From: JAVVEG01 sp041689205 | Lineage (GTDB): Bacteria; Pseudomonadota; Gammaproteobacteria; Pseudomonadales; Pseudohongiellaceae | NCBI GenBank assembly: GCA_041689205.1 | Contig: JBDNGQ010000002.1 | Coordinates: forward strand, 1-6,294 | Length of the DNA: 6,294 nucleotides | Direction: 5' to 3' | Shown: one piece after another, positions 1 through 5,603 of the stretch | How positions within the stretch are numbered: position 1 is the stretch's first letter | Layout: the number at the start of each line of letters is the position of its first letter | Translations under genes and position numbers: made by a program | Notes under the pieces: model-generated | What the model saw: only the letters and a program-made list of their open reading frames with translations | Told to the model about the DNA's origin: nothing | The model's database searches: none

Positions 1-1
1 C

Positions 2-418
2 GCTTACAGTAACAGCCGCCCTGATATGAATATTGCAGCGCTGATGGCGCGCGGCGAACCAGCGCTTAGTGATGCTGAAGCGCAGGCGTATGCGGCACCG
101 TTTCCGGATGTGCACTATAAGGCAGGGGTACGACGCTTTCCAAACCTGGTGCCGGATAATCCTGATGCAGACGGCGCGGCTATCTCGCGACAAGCCCGCA
201 ACTGGTTCCAATCAGAATGGAACGGCCGGACATTTATGGCCATCGGCATGCGCGATCCGGTGCTGGGGCCACCGGTGATGCATAATCTGCGCAAGCTGAT
301 CAAAGGCTGCCCGCCGCCGATGGGGATTGCCGAGGGCGGTCACTTTGTGCAGGAGCACGGCGAGGAAATTGCGCGGCGCGCATTGCAGGAGTTATTTGAG
401 TCTGATAAAAGTCAGTGA
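2..418 (+). CDS. Haloalkane dehalogenase, DhlA-like (HLD-I), C-terminal part; 5' end outside window
   Basis: Haloalkane dehalogenases are cytoplasmic alpha/beta-hydrolases that split carbon-halogen bonds, giving an alcohol and a halide. The frame is open from the left edge (AYSNSRPD precedes the first internal Met at 26), so this is the C-terminal part of a longer protein; the family is about 300 residues long. Counting from that Met, the stretch around residues 15-45 (LSDAEAQAYAAPFPD, YKAGVRRFP) matches the end of the cap domain of DhlA-type enzymes. FMAIGMRDPVLGPPVM (70-85) carries the catalytic acid Asp77 (codon 254-256), equivalent to DhlA Asp260. IAEGGHFVQEHGEEIARRAL (101-120) carries the catalytic His106 (codon 341-343), equivalent to DhlA His289. 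The nucleophile Asp and the halide-binding Trp residues lie upstream of the window and cannot be checked. A generic alpha/beta-hydrolase is the alternative, but the GHFVQE and DPVLGPPVM motifs are specific. Substrate is unknown. Confidence 0.88.
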   Translation, partial: AYSNSRPDMNIAALMARGEPALSDAEAQAYAAPFPDVHYKAGVRRFPNLVPDNPDADGAAISRQARNWFQSEWNGRTFMAIGMRDPVLGPPVMHNLRKLIKGCPPPMGIAEGGHFVQEHGEEIARRALQELFESDKSQ

Positions 419-455
419 TCTGTTTGTGATAGAAATGAGGAATAATGGTTTGGCC

Positions 456-476
456 ATGTACATAAAAGATGTACGT
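456..476. repeat. Short inverted repeat GTACAT-AAAAG-ATGTAC between dehalogenase and PQQ gene
   Basis: Perfect 6-bp arms (458-463 and 469-474) surround a 5-nt spacer, extended by a T-G and an A-T pair. It lies 38 bp past the dehalogenase stop and 132 bp before the next start. There is no T-run after it, so it is a poor intrinsic terminator; an operator or a chance repeat are both possible. Confidence 0.3.
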
Positions 477-508
477 AAGTAAAAGTTTGTCGTGTCACTT
501 TCAAAAAG

Positions 509-529
509 GCAGGAACACCTGCGCATTTT
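509..529 (+). terminator. Weak candidate intrinsic terminator (or leader hairpin)
   Basis: GCAGG (509-513) and CCTGC (518-522) form a GC-rich 5-bp stem with an AACA loop, followed by GCA and four T (526-529). Five A precede the stem (503-507), so it could work on either strand. The stem and T-run are both short. It may end dehalogenase transcripts or lie in the leader of the 608 gene. A TATAAA at 534-539 just downstream could be a -10 box, but I see no matching -35. Confidence 0.3.
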
Positions 530-607
530 CCGCTATAAAAGCAGGCAGCTAACGTTACAAGTCGCAGCAACAATAACAATAAAACAGATTTAGCGAGGGT
601 TGAAAAT

Positions 608-2368
608 ATGATGAGTTTTAAGCGAGTCGCCTGTACGTGCGCACTGCTCAGTTTATCGAGTGTCTGGCAGCAGAACATGCTGGCACAAACTGCTGAAGAC
701 GCCGGCACAGCGCTGTTAAGTCGGCTAACCCCGGTCACCGATGCGATGCTGCGTAACCCGCCCGCTGAGGACTGGTTGATCTGGAGGCGCACCAATGACA
801 CCTATGGGTTCAGCCCCCTGAATCAGATCAATCGCGACAATGTCGCCAAACTGACGCAAGCCTGGCGTCTGCCGCTGGAAGCGGGTTCCAGTACTCCAAC
901 ACCGCTGGTTCATGATGGCGTGCTGTTTCTGCTCAGCGTTAATGACACGCTGCTGGCGATGGATGCCAGCAATGGCAAGGAACTGTGGACCTACAAGCAC
1001 AAGTCTGAGGGCAGCACCGCGAGCTCAAAAATTGGTATTGCGCTGTACCAGGACCTGGTGCTGATGCCAACCAACGACCTGCATATTGTTGCGCTGAACA
1101 GCAGGACCGGCGAGGTGGTCTGGGATCATGCCATCGCTGATGTCAGCAATGGACGCCGCCCGCATTCCTTGCGCAGCGCGCCAATGATCGCCAATGGCAA
1201 ACTGATTCAGGGCGTTACCGCAACCATGGTTCCAGAAGGCGGATTCATTGTTGCGCTGGATCTGGAAATGGGTGAAGAATCCTGGCGTTTTTACACGGTG
1301 GCACGGCCCGATGGTCCGGGCGGCAACACCTGGAATGGTATTCCTTTGAGTGCCCGCAGCGGTGGATCGGTATGGATGCCTGGCAGTTATGATCCGGAAC
1401 TGGATCTGGTCTATTTTGGCACTGCGCCTACCTATGACACGGCACCCTTGCTGCTTCCGGTCAATGAACCAGGCGTCAACAATGATGCACTGTACACCAA
1501 CGTGACACTGGCTTTGCGCCCGGCGACTGGCGAGCTGGTCTGGCACTACCAGCACATCGCTAATGATCAATGGGATCTGGACTGGGTATACGAGCGGCAG
1601 CTGATTAATGTGCCGGTAAATGGCGTGATGCGAAAGGCAGTAATTACGGCTGGCAAAATGGCGCTGTTTGACGCGCTGGATGCGGCCAGCGGTGAGTATC
1701 TGTTCTCTCTTGATATGGGCCTGCAGAACCTGATCAAGGAAATCGATCCTGTCACCGGCAGGAAGATAATGAATCCCAATGCCACGCCCAATGCAGAAGA
1801 TATGAACCTGGTGTGTCCGTTCGCCGCGGGAGGCAGAAACTGGCAGTCAAGCTCCTACAATCCGACCAGCAAAATTCTGTTTTTGCCGATCATTGAGATG
1901 TGTATGAATGGGGGGCCAACAGGCGTGGGCAGCATTCTTTCCACTGGCGCCCCGATGGAGCCAACGCCTTTGCCTGGCAGCGATGGCAAATTTGGCCGTC
2001 TGCAGGCGGTAAGTTTTGAGACGCGGGAATTGCTGTGGGATTTCCGTGAAATGGCACCGCCTACTACCGCAATAGTAGCGACGGCTGGCGGCCTGATATT
2101 CGGCGGCGCACTGGATAACACCTTCAAGGCAATAGATGATACGACTGGTAAAGTGCTGTGGCAGACAGATACTGGTGATGTGCCAGCCTCATTCCCGATT
2201 ACCTATGCTGCAGATGGCAAACAGTATGTCGCCGTGGTAGTCGGGCAACCGACCATTCATGCCGGTGTGTTCAAGGGTGCCATGTTCGAATTAACGGGTG
2301 GCGCTGAGGGACCGATTGGTCGCCTGCAGAGCAGCGGTGCGGCATTGATTGTTTATGCATTGGAGTGA
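608..2368 (+). CDS. Exported PQQ-dependent dehydrogenase-type beta-propeller protein, no heme domain
   Basis: The protein (586 aa) has the architecture of quinoprotein alcohol dehydrogenases, which oxidise alcohols or aldehydes in the periplasm with pyrroloquinoline quinone. A Sec signal peptide (Lys5-Arg6, hydrophobic 7-19, likely cleavage after Ala26) is followed by DWLIWRRTNDTYGFSPLNQI (55-74) and AWRLPLEAGSSTPTPLVHDG (85-104), both typical of the family. Also present are WRFYTV (226-231), GGSVW with the floor Trp256, YDPELDLVYFGT (261-272), the catalytic-Asp motif DQWDLD (320-325; Asp323, Asp325), Lys350 where the family has Lys/Arg, CP..GGRNW (403-412), ATAGGLIFGG (491-500) and DGKQYVAVV (536-544). 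Cys403 and Cys432 match the usual disulfide pair. Odd points: the metal-binding Glu and Asn positions align with Met207 and Pro274, there is no adjacent Cys-Cys pair, and no CxxCH heme domain. GAGG (595-598) lies 9 nt before the ATG. A non-enzymatic propeller is possible; the substrate is unknown. Confidence 0.85.
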   Translation: MMSFKRVACTCALLSLSSVWQQNMLAQTAEDAGTALLSRLTPVTDAMLRNPPAEDWLIWRRTNDTYGFSPLNQINRDNVAKLTQAWRLPLEAGSSTPTPLVHDGVLFLLSVNDTLLAMDASNGKELWTYKHKSEGSTASSKIGIALYQDLVLMPTNDLHIVALNSRTGEVVWDHAIADVSNGRRPHSLRSAPMIANGKLIQGVTATMVPEGGFIVALDLEMGEESWRFYTVARPDGPGGNTWNGIPLSARSGGSVWMPGSYDPELDLVYFGTAPTYDTAPLLLPVNEPGVNNDALYTNVTLALRPATGELVWHYQHIANDQWDLDWVYERQLINVPVNGVMRKAVITAGKMALFDALDAASGEYLFSLDMGLQNLIKEIDPVTGRKIMNPNATPNAEDMNLVCPFAAGGRNWQSSSYNPTSKILFLPIIEMCMNGGPTGVGSILSTGAPMEPTPLPGSDGKFGRLQAVSFETRELLWDFREMAPPTTAIVATAGGLIFGGALDNTFKAIDDTTGKVLWQTDTGDVPASFPITYAADGKQYVAVVVGQPTIHAGVFKGAMFELTGGAEGPIGRLQSSGAALIVYALE

Positions 2369-2382
2369 CAGTAGTGAGTGAT

Positions 2383-2432
2383 GGCGCTCAAGCAGCAACT
2401 GGCTGGTTGAGCGCCCGCGCCCGAATTTATTC
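2383..2432 (+). terminator. Strong stem-loop terminator between convergent genes
   Basis: GGCGCTCAA (2383-2391) pairs perfectly with TTGAGCGCC (2407-2415). After a G-G mismatch, CAGC (2393-2396) pairs with GCTG (2402-2405), leaving a 5-nt loop, so the structure has 13 pairs. It starts 15 bp after the PQQ-type gene's stop. The T-rich stretch (ATTTATTCT, 2424-2432) begins about 8 nt past the stem, so the U-tract is offset. The stem also lies just past the stop of the minus-strand gene and could block transcripts from both sides. Confidence 0.65.
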
Positions 2433-3418
2433 TATTCAGCGATTTCTGACAAACGGGCACCGGCAAGAATTCCCGGCATCGCATAATTGCCCTCGTGGCA
2501 GGCATATTCATACAGCCCTTCGCTCGGCTGCATTTCCAGTTCACCGGTCCAGGCTTCGCGGTAAAGATCCGGATCATCGATGGTGAACGTGTAATTCAGG
2601 GTATTCTCCCTGCTGATGCGGAAACGCTCGGTAATGACGGCATTCTCGGAGGTGTAACCACCACCGCGGGAAACCTGTTGTGGATGAAATCCTTTAGTCA
2701 TTACCACCAGCTCGTCGCCTTCGTAATAGCCGACAGAATTACCCTGCCAGCGCGGTATCAATGTATCCGGGAAATCAGTATCTATCGCAACAATGCGCGC
2801 ATCGGTAACCATTTCCGCCAGAATCATGACGTGGGTTGGTGACTGAACGATTTGCATATTGTTGTTATAAAGCGATGGGGTAAAGGGAACGACCGTCGAA
2901 AAGCTGATCAGGCAGCGCTCGGAGAGCGGAAACCCTTCAGGTCCGGCATTTTTCTGCACACCATCAAAACTCATCTGAGCACGCTGTGCGGCACGAGCCT
3001 GGCGGCCGGTTTCACTCCAGGGAATTCGACCGTCCTCTGGATAAATGATGAAGGAGGTTCTCAGTTCGCCATTGACGCTGCCCAGACCCTCGCGGATATC
3101 AATCCAGAACGTATTGTAGGCGCCGACATTGTCCGGTCCCGGCGCTTCTGCGCCAGAGGCTTCCAGTAAGATTGACCATTCTTCGAACGAGGGCACCAGT
3201 TCGCGCATTTTTTCTTCGCTGATCACCAGTGCGCCTTCGAATACGGGCGAACGTTCCATGCCGGTGCGGGATGAGTAATCCCAGCTGCCCTGCACGTCTG
3301 GTGCACCCCATGATGTTTTAGGAGGCTGAAAGTCTGCTGCGCCTGCGATAGTGCTTGATAAAAGTGCGGCGGATAACAACGCGAAGGTTACTGAATTTTT
3401 TACGGGGTAGAGTTTCAT
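2432..3418 (-). CDS. Exported conserved protein of unknown function, YEYACHEGNY family
   Basis: This 328-aa protein starts with a clear Sec signal peptide (Lys2, Lys7, hydrophobic 11-24, cleavage after Ala27 in AGA-AD), so it acts in the periplasm or outside. I recognise the pattern as a widespread uncharacterised secreted family with these motifs in order: SWGAPDVQGSWDYSS (36-50), YNTFWID (101-107), RTSFIIYPEDGRIPW (120-134), PLSERCL (164-170), YNNNMQIVQSP (184-194), MVTDARIV (203-210), GYYEGDELVV (230-239), ERFRI (264-268), YTFTIDDPDLYREAWTGEL (276-294) and YEYACHEGNY (303-312). Only two Cys exist (169 and 307), each inside a conserved motif, so a disulfide is plausible. No catalytic residues are known to me; repeated beta-strands suggest a beta-rich fold. 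The Shine-Dalgarno AGGGAG (rc of 3430-3435) is 11 nt from the ATG, rather far. It is convergent with the PQQ-type gene and has its own promoter candidate upstream. Confidence 0.85.
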   Translation of the reverse strand: MKLYPVKNSVTFALLSAALLSSTIAGAADFQPPKTSWGAPDVQGSWDYSSRTGMERSPVFEGALVISEEKMRELVPSFEEWSILLEASGAEAPGPDNVGAYNTFWIDIREGLGSVNGELRTSFIIYPEDGRIPWSETGRQARAAQRAQMSFDGVQKNAGPEGFPLSERCLISFSTVVPFTPSLYNNNMQIVQSPTHVMILAEMVTDARIVAIDTDFPDTLIPRWQGNSVGYYEGDELVVMTKGFHPQQVSRGGGYTSENAVITERFRISRENTLNYTFTIDDPDLYREAWTGELEMQPSEGLYEYACHEGNYAMPGILAGARLSEIAE

Positions 3419-3480
3419 TGTTATTGCTGCTCCCTTTTATAGAGGTCGAATAAGTGGTCGTGGGTAATATGGCTTCAGGC

Positions 3481-3509
3481 AGTATAAACTTCAACCTGGC
3501 TTACGCCAA
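3481..3509 (-). promoter_or_regulatory. Candidate sigma-70 promoter of the YEYACHEGNY-family gene
   Basis: On the minus strand, TTGGCG (3504-3509, 4 of 6 to the -35 consensus) is followed by a 17-bp spacer and TATACT (3481-3486, 5 of 6 to the -10). Predicted transcription would start near 3474, giving a leader of about 55 nt before the ATG at 3418. It lies in the 133-bp gap after the LysE-type gene, which suggests that the downstream gene need not depend on read-through. Confidence 0.45.
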
Positions 3510-3551
3510 GTCTGCAACTTTTTTGCGCAACCGTGGGCTCCATTTGACTCG

Positions 3552-4199
3552 TTATTGACTGCTTCCATCGCTGACCAGCGTAGAAAACAGCAGTTGCCCC
3601 GCCAATAAGAGCAACACGCCTCCCATTAATCGGTCCAGCCAATGGCCGAAACGGTCAAATATCTGCCGCACTCGCCTCAGGGTGAAAAATACGGCTACAC
3701 CCGAGAACCAGGTGCCTGTGGCCAGTGCCATATAGATACCGTAGCCGGCCAGCACCAACGGTGGCGTGCTTGGGCTGATAATGACTGAGAACAGGGACAC
3801 AAAGAACAGCGTTGCTTTGGGGTTGAGCACATTGGTCAGAAATCCCAAGCGGAAGGCGGCCATCGCACTCTGTGGTCTGGCTTTACCGGCTTCGACATGA
3901 AGATCACCAGGTTTTGCGCGCAGCGCCTGAATCGCAATCCAGCTTAAATAGACAGCTCCGATGATTTTCAGGACAGTAAACAGTGTAACCGATTGCTGTA
4001 TCAGCAGGCCGATGCCAAGCAGGGAGTAGCTGACATGCACCAGAATGCCCAGGCCGATGCCAGCAGCGCTAAGCAGCGCATTGCGGCGGCTCTGGACCAA
4101 AGCCTGGCGGATCATAATCGCGAAGTCAGGGCCAGGGCTGGCAACCGCCAGAACATGAACCACGGCCACGGTGAGGAATTCGGTCCAGTAGCCCTGCAT
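3552..4199 (-). CDS. LysE/RhtB-family amino-acid exporter, inner membrane
   Basis: Members of this family are inner-membrane exporters of amino acids such as threonine, homoserine or lysine, and of related small molecules. The 215-aa length from the chosen start fits the family (about 205-215). Visible marks are the N-terminal ASPGPDFAIMIRQAL (20-34), the glycine-rich second segment AAGIGLGILVHVSY (45-58), and GFLTNVLNPKATLFFVSLF (119-137) after a polar loop at about 93-112. Six hydrophobic stretches lie near 6-22, 41-68, 71-92, 114-142, 145-175 and 189-208. The start is set at the ATG at 4197-4199 because GGAG sits 7 nt upstream; a GTG 33 nt further up (4230-4232) would add a polar stretch and has no ribosome site. 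Substrate cannot be told from sequence. It is divergent from the NHL lipoprotein gene and in the same direction as the YEYACHEGNY gene 133 bp downstream. Confidence 0.88.
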   Translation of the reverse strand: MQGYWTEFLTVAVVHVLAVASPGPDFAIMIRQALVQSRRNALLSAAGIGLGILVHVSYSLLGIGLLIQQSVTLFTVLKIIGAVYLSWIAIQALRAKPGDLHVEAGKARPQSAMAAFRLGFLTNVLNPKATLFFVSLFSVIISPSTPPLVLAGYGIYMALATGTWFSGVAVFFTLRRVRQIFDRFGHWLDRLMGGVLLLLAGQLLFSTLVSDGSSQ

Positions 4200-4206
4200 T
4201 GCTTGT

Positions 4207-4210
4207 CTCC
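4207..4210 (-). promoter_or_regulatory. Shine-Dalgarno site deciding the start of the LysE/RhtB gene
   Basis: GGAG on the minus strand (CTCC on plus) ends 7 nt before the ATG at 4199. The longer reading from GTG at 4232 would place this site inside the coding region, so the shorter protein is preferred. Confidence 0.7.
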
Positions 4211-4221
4211 GGTTTTTATTG

Positions 4222-4234
4222 CTGTGGGCCACAG
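4222..4234. repeat. 13-bp palindrome CTGTGG-G-CCACAG upstream of the LysE/RhtB gene
   Basis: The two 6-bp arms are perfectly complementary around a single G. It ends 23 bp upstream of the exporter's ATG and lies at the exporter-proximal end of the 189-bp divergent intergenic region. Symmetry and position would suit an operator or a leader hairpin. No known regulator motif is recognised. Confidence 0.4.
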
Positions 4235-4270
4235 GGCTCGGGGCGCTTATTCTTGCAGATCAATATCCGG

Positions 4271-4286
4271 CCGGCAATCGCGCCGG
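4271..4286. repeat. GC-rich inverted repeat in the divergent intergenic region
   Basis: CCGGC (4271-4275) and GCCGG (4282-4286) flank a 6-nt spacer AATCGC; an overlapping CCGGCCGG palindrome lies at 4267-4274. It sits between the divergent exporter and NHL genes, just before the candidate promoter of the latter. It could be an operator or a hairpin; function is unknown. Confidence 0.3.
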
Positions 4287-4290
4287 TAGA

Positions 4291-4320
4291 TTGGACTTAA
4301 AGACCGATAGGTTTTATGCT
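4291..4320 (+). promoter_or_regulatory. Weak candidate promoter of the NHL lipoprotein gene
   Basis: TTGGAC (4291-4296) and TATGCT (4315-4320) are spaced by 18 bp, with only partial matches to the -35 (3 of 6) and -10 (4 of 6). A start near 4327 would give a leader of about 60 nt. No better pair was found by eye in this gap. Confidence 0.3.
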
Positions 4321-4388
4321 GGCCCTCAGCCGCTTGCACTCGCAATCAGTCTGGAAGTCTTCAATCAATAATATTACAAGGAGCCGCC

Positions 4389-5594
4389 ATGACGTTCTCA
4401 CCGAAACTGCTTTCTTCTGCCATTATCTGCACCGCCGCATTGCTAGCTGGATGCAGCGATCCTGCGTCAACCAATGCGACAGCAGCCACCCCCGAAGCAA
4501 CGTCAGCGCCGATGGCCGCTCCGATGCCTGCCACTGCAATGCCTGCGGGCAATGTTATCAGCGGCGAAGGCATGCTAAATCCAAATCCCGTAGTCACCCA
4601 GAACTGGGGCGAACTGCCAGAGGGCCGGACGTGGGGCTCTTCAGCCGGCGTCGATATTGATCCGATTGATGGTCAGTTGTGGGCTTATGAGCGCTGCGGT
4701 GCCGGGAGTTTTGGAGATGGAGCGCCAATCACCTGTGACACTAACCTGGTCGACCCGATTTTCAAATTTGATCGCATGACTGGCGAGGTGCTGGCCAATT
4801 TCGGCGCCGGAGTCATGGTGACGCCTCATGGCATTCATGTGGACAGCGAGGGCAACGTCTGGATAGCGGATTTCGCTACCAACGCCGACCAGACCAAAGG
4901 CCAGCAGGTACACAAATTCAGCTCCACTGGTGAGCTGTTATTAAGTCTGGGCACCCCCGGTAAAACCGGTAACGACGGGGCCCACTTCAATCAACCGAAT
5001 GATGTCATTGTCGGCCCTGACGGTAGCATCTATGTTTCCGATGGTCACAGCGGCCAGGGCATGACCACTAACCAGGCAATGGCCGAGGGTCGTGCAGCCG
5101 GCCTGACTGCGCGCATCATGAAGTTTGCGGCGGATGGCACCTTCATCAAGCAATGGGGCGAGATTGGTGTGCGGCACGGTGAGTTCCGCACCCCACACGC
5201 AATGGAGTTCGATTCACGCGGCCGTTTATGGGTAGCTGATCGCGGTAATCACCGACTGGAAGTCTTCGATCAGGAGGGCAACTATCTTGAGTCACGCTAT
5301 ATGTTCAGCCGCGTCAGTGGCATCTTCATTACTGCCGATGACATGCTCTACGCTATCGATTCTGAGTCCAGCCCGACCAATCATGTTGGCTGGCGCAATG
5401 GTGTTCGTATCGGGCACATCGATCATGATCATGTGACTGCTTTCATACCCCCTTTCGAGCGCGATGACCGGGTATACCAGGGTACTGCTGGTGAGGGTGT
5501 TGCTGTGGACGCAGAGGGTAATGTCTATGCTGCTGAAGGCCCCAACTCCCTGAGCCAGGCAGGAGGGGCGTTCACGAAGTACTCGGTCAGGTAA
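4389..5594 (+). CDS. Outer-membrane lipoprotein with NHL/PAL-like beta-propeller
   Basis: The 401-aa protein begins with a lipoprotein signal ending in the lipobox LAGC (Cys22); Ser at +2 predicts outer-membrane sorting. An Ala/Pro/Thr-rich linker (about 28-53) leads to NHL-type repeats: TPHGIHVDSEGNVWIAD (145-161), FNQPNDVIVGPDGSIYVSDG (200-219), TPHAMEFDSRGRLWVADRGN (268-287), a degenerate one near 308-325, and GEGVAVDAEGNVYAAEG (368-384). Order and spacing resemble peptidyl-alpha-hydroxyglycine amidating lyase (PAL). Against rat PAL, His147 and His270 match two zinc ligands (His585, His690) and Arg102 matches Arg533. The catalytic Tyr654 position is His220, and the third His plus following Asp are replaced by Glu369-Gly370. 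Genuine amidating activity is therefore doubtful. A His/Asp cluster (HIDHDH, 343-348) is unusual. Cys103 and Cys116 could form a disulfide. AAGGAG lies 5 nt before the ATG. The role is unknown; a lyase, lactonase or binding propeller is possible. Confidence 0.82.
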   Translation: MTFSPKLLSSAIICTAALLAGCSDPASTNATAATPEATSAPMAAPMPATAMPAGNVISGEGMLNPNPVVTQNWGELPEGRTWGSSAGVDIDPIDGQLWAYERCGAGSFGDGAPITCDTNLVDPIFKFDRMTGEVLANFGAGVMVTPHGIHVDSEGNVWIADFATNADQTKGQQVHKFSSTGELLLSLGTPGKTGNDGAHFNQPNDVIVGPDGSIYVSDGHSGQGMTTNQAMAEGRAAGLTARIMKFAADGTFIKQWGEIGVRHGEFRTPHAMEFDSRGRLWVADRGNHRLEVFDQEGNYLESRYMFSRVSGIFITADDMLYAIDSESSPTNHVGWRNGVRIGHIDHDHVTAFIPPFERDDRVYQGTAGEGVAVDAEGNVYAAEGPNSLSQAGGAFTKYSVR

Positions 5595-5603
5595 CTCATC
5601 GGC

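Noticed and set aside
412..801. 129-codon minus-strand frame across the dehalogenase/PQQ gap
   Set aside because: It overlaps the signal-peptide region of the PQQ-type gene and non-coding DNA; its hydrophobic part reflects antisense of AT-rich sequence and it lacks family features.
1025..1570. 181-codon minus-strand frame opposite the PQQ-type gene
   Set aside because: It lies wholly within a gene with clear family motifs; its translation has no domain pattern or ribosome site.
1574..1582. Calling the PQQ-type protein a lanthanide-dependent dehydrogenase outright
   Set aside because: WDxD alone is not exclusive to lanthanide enzymes, and the other two metal ligands look replaced.
2495..3169. 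Plus-strand frames (115 and 105 codons) opposite the YEYACHEGNY gene
   Set aside because: They are antisense to a strongly conserved protein and show no recognisable motifs.
3434..3442. CTATAAAAG shared with 533-541 upstream of the PQQ-type gene, as a common promoter box
   Set aside because: Here it is 15 nt from the start codon, so a start downstream of it would remove the ribosome site; the two copies sit at very different distances, so chance is likely.
4200..4232. Longer start (GTG at 4230-4232) for the LysE/RhtB gene
   Set aside because: It adds a polar, basic 11-residue stretch, uses GTG, has no ribosome site, and the true Shine-Dalgarno for the inner ATG lies inside it.
4389..5594. 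Naming the NHL lipoprotein a true peptidyl-hydroxyglycine amidating lyase
   Set aside because: The catalytic Tyr and one zinc His are replaced at the aligned positions.
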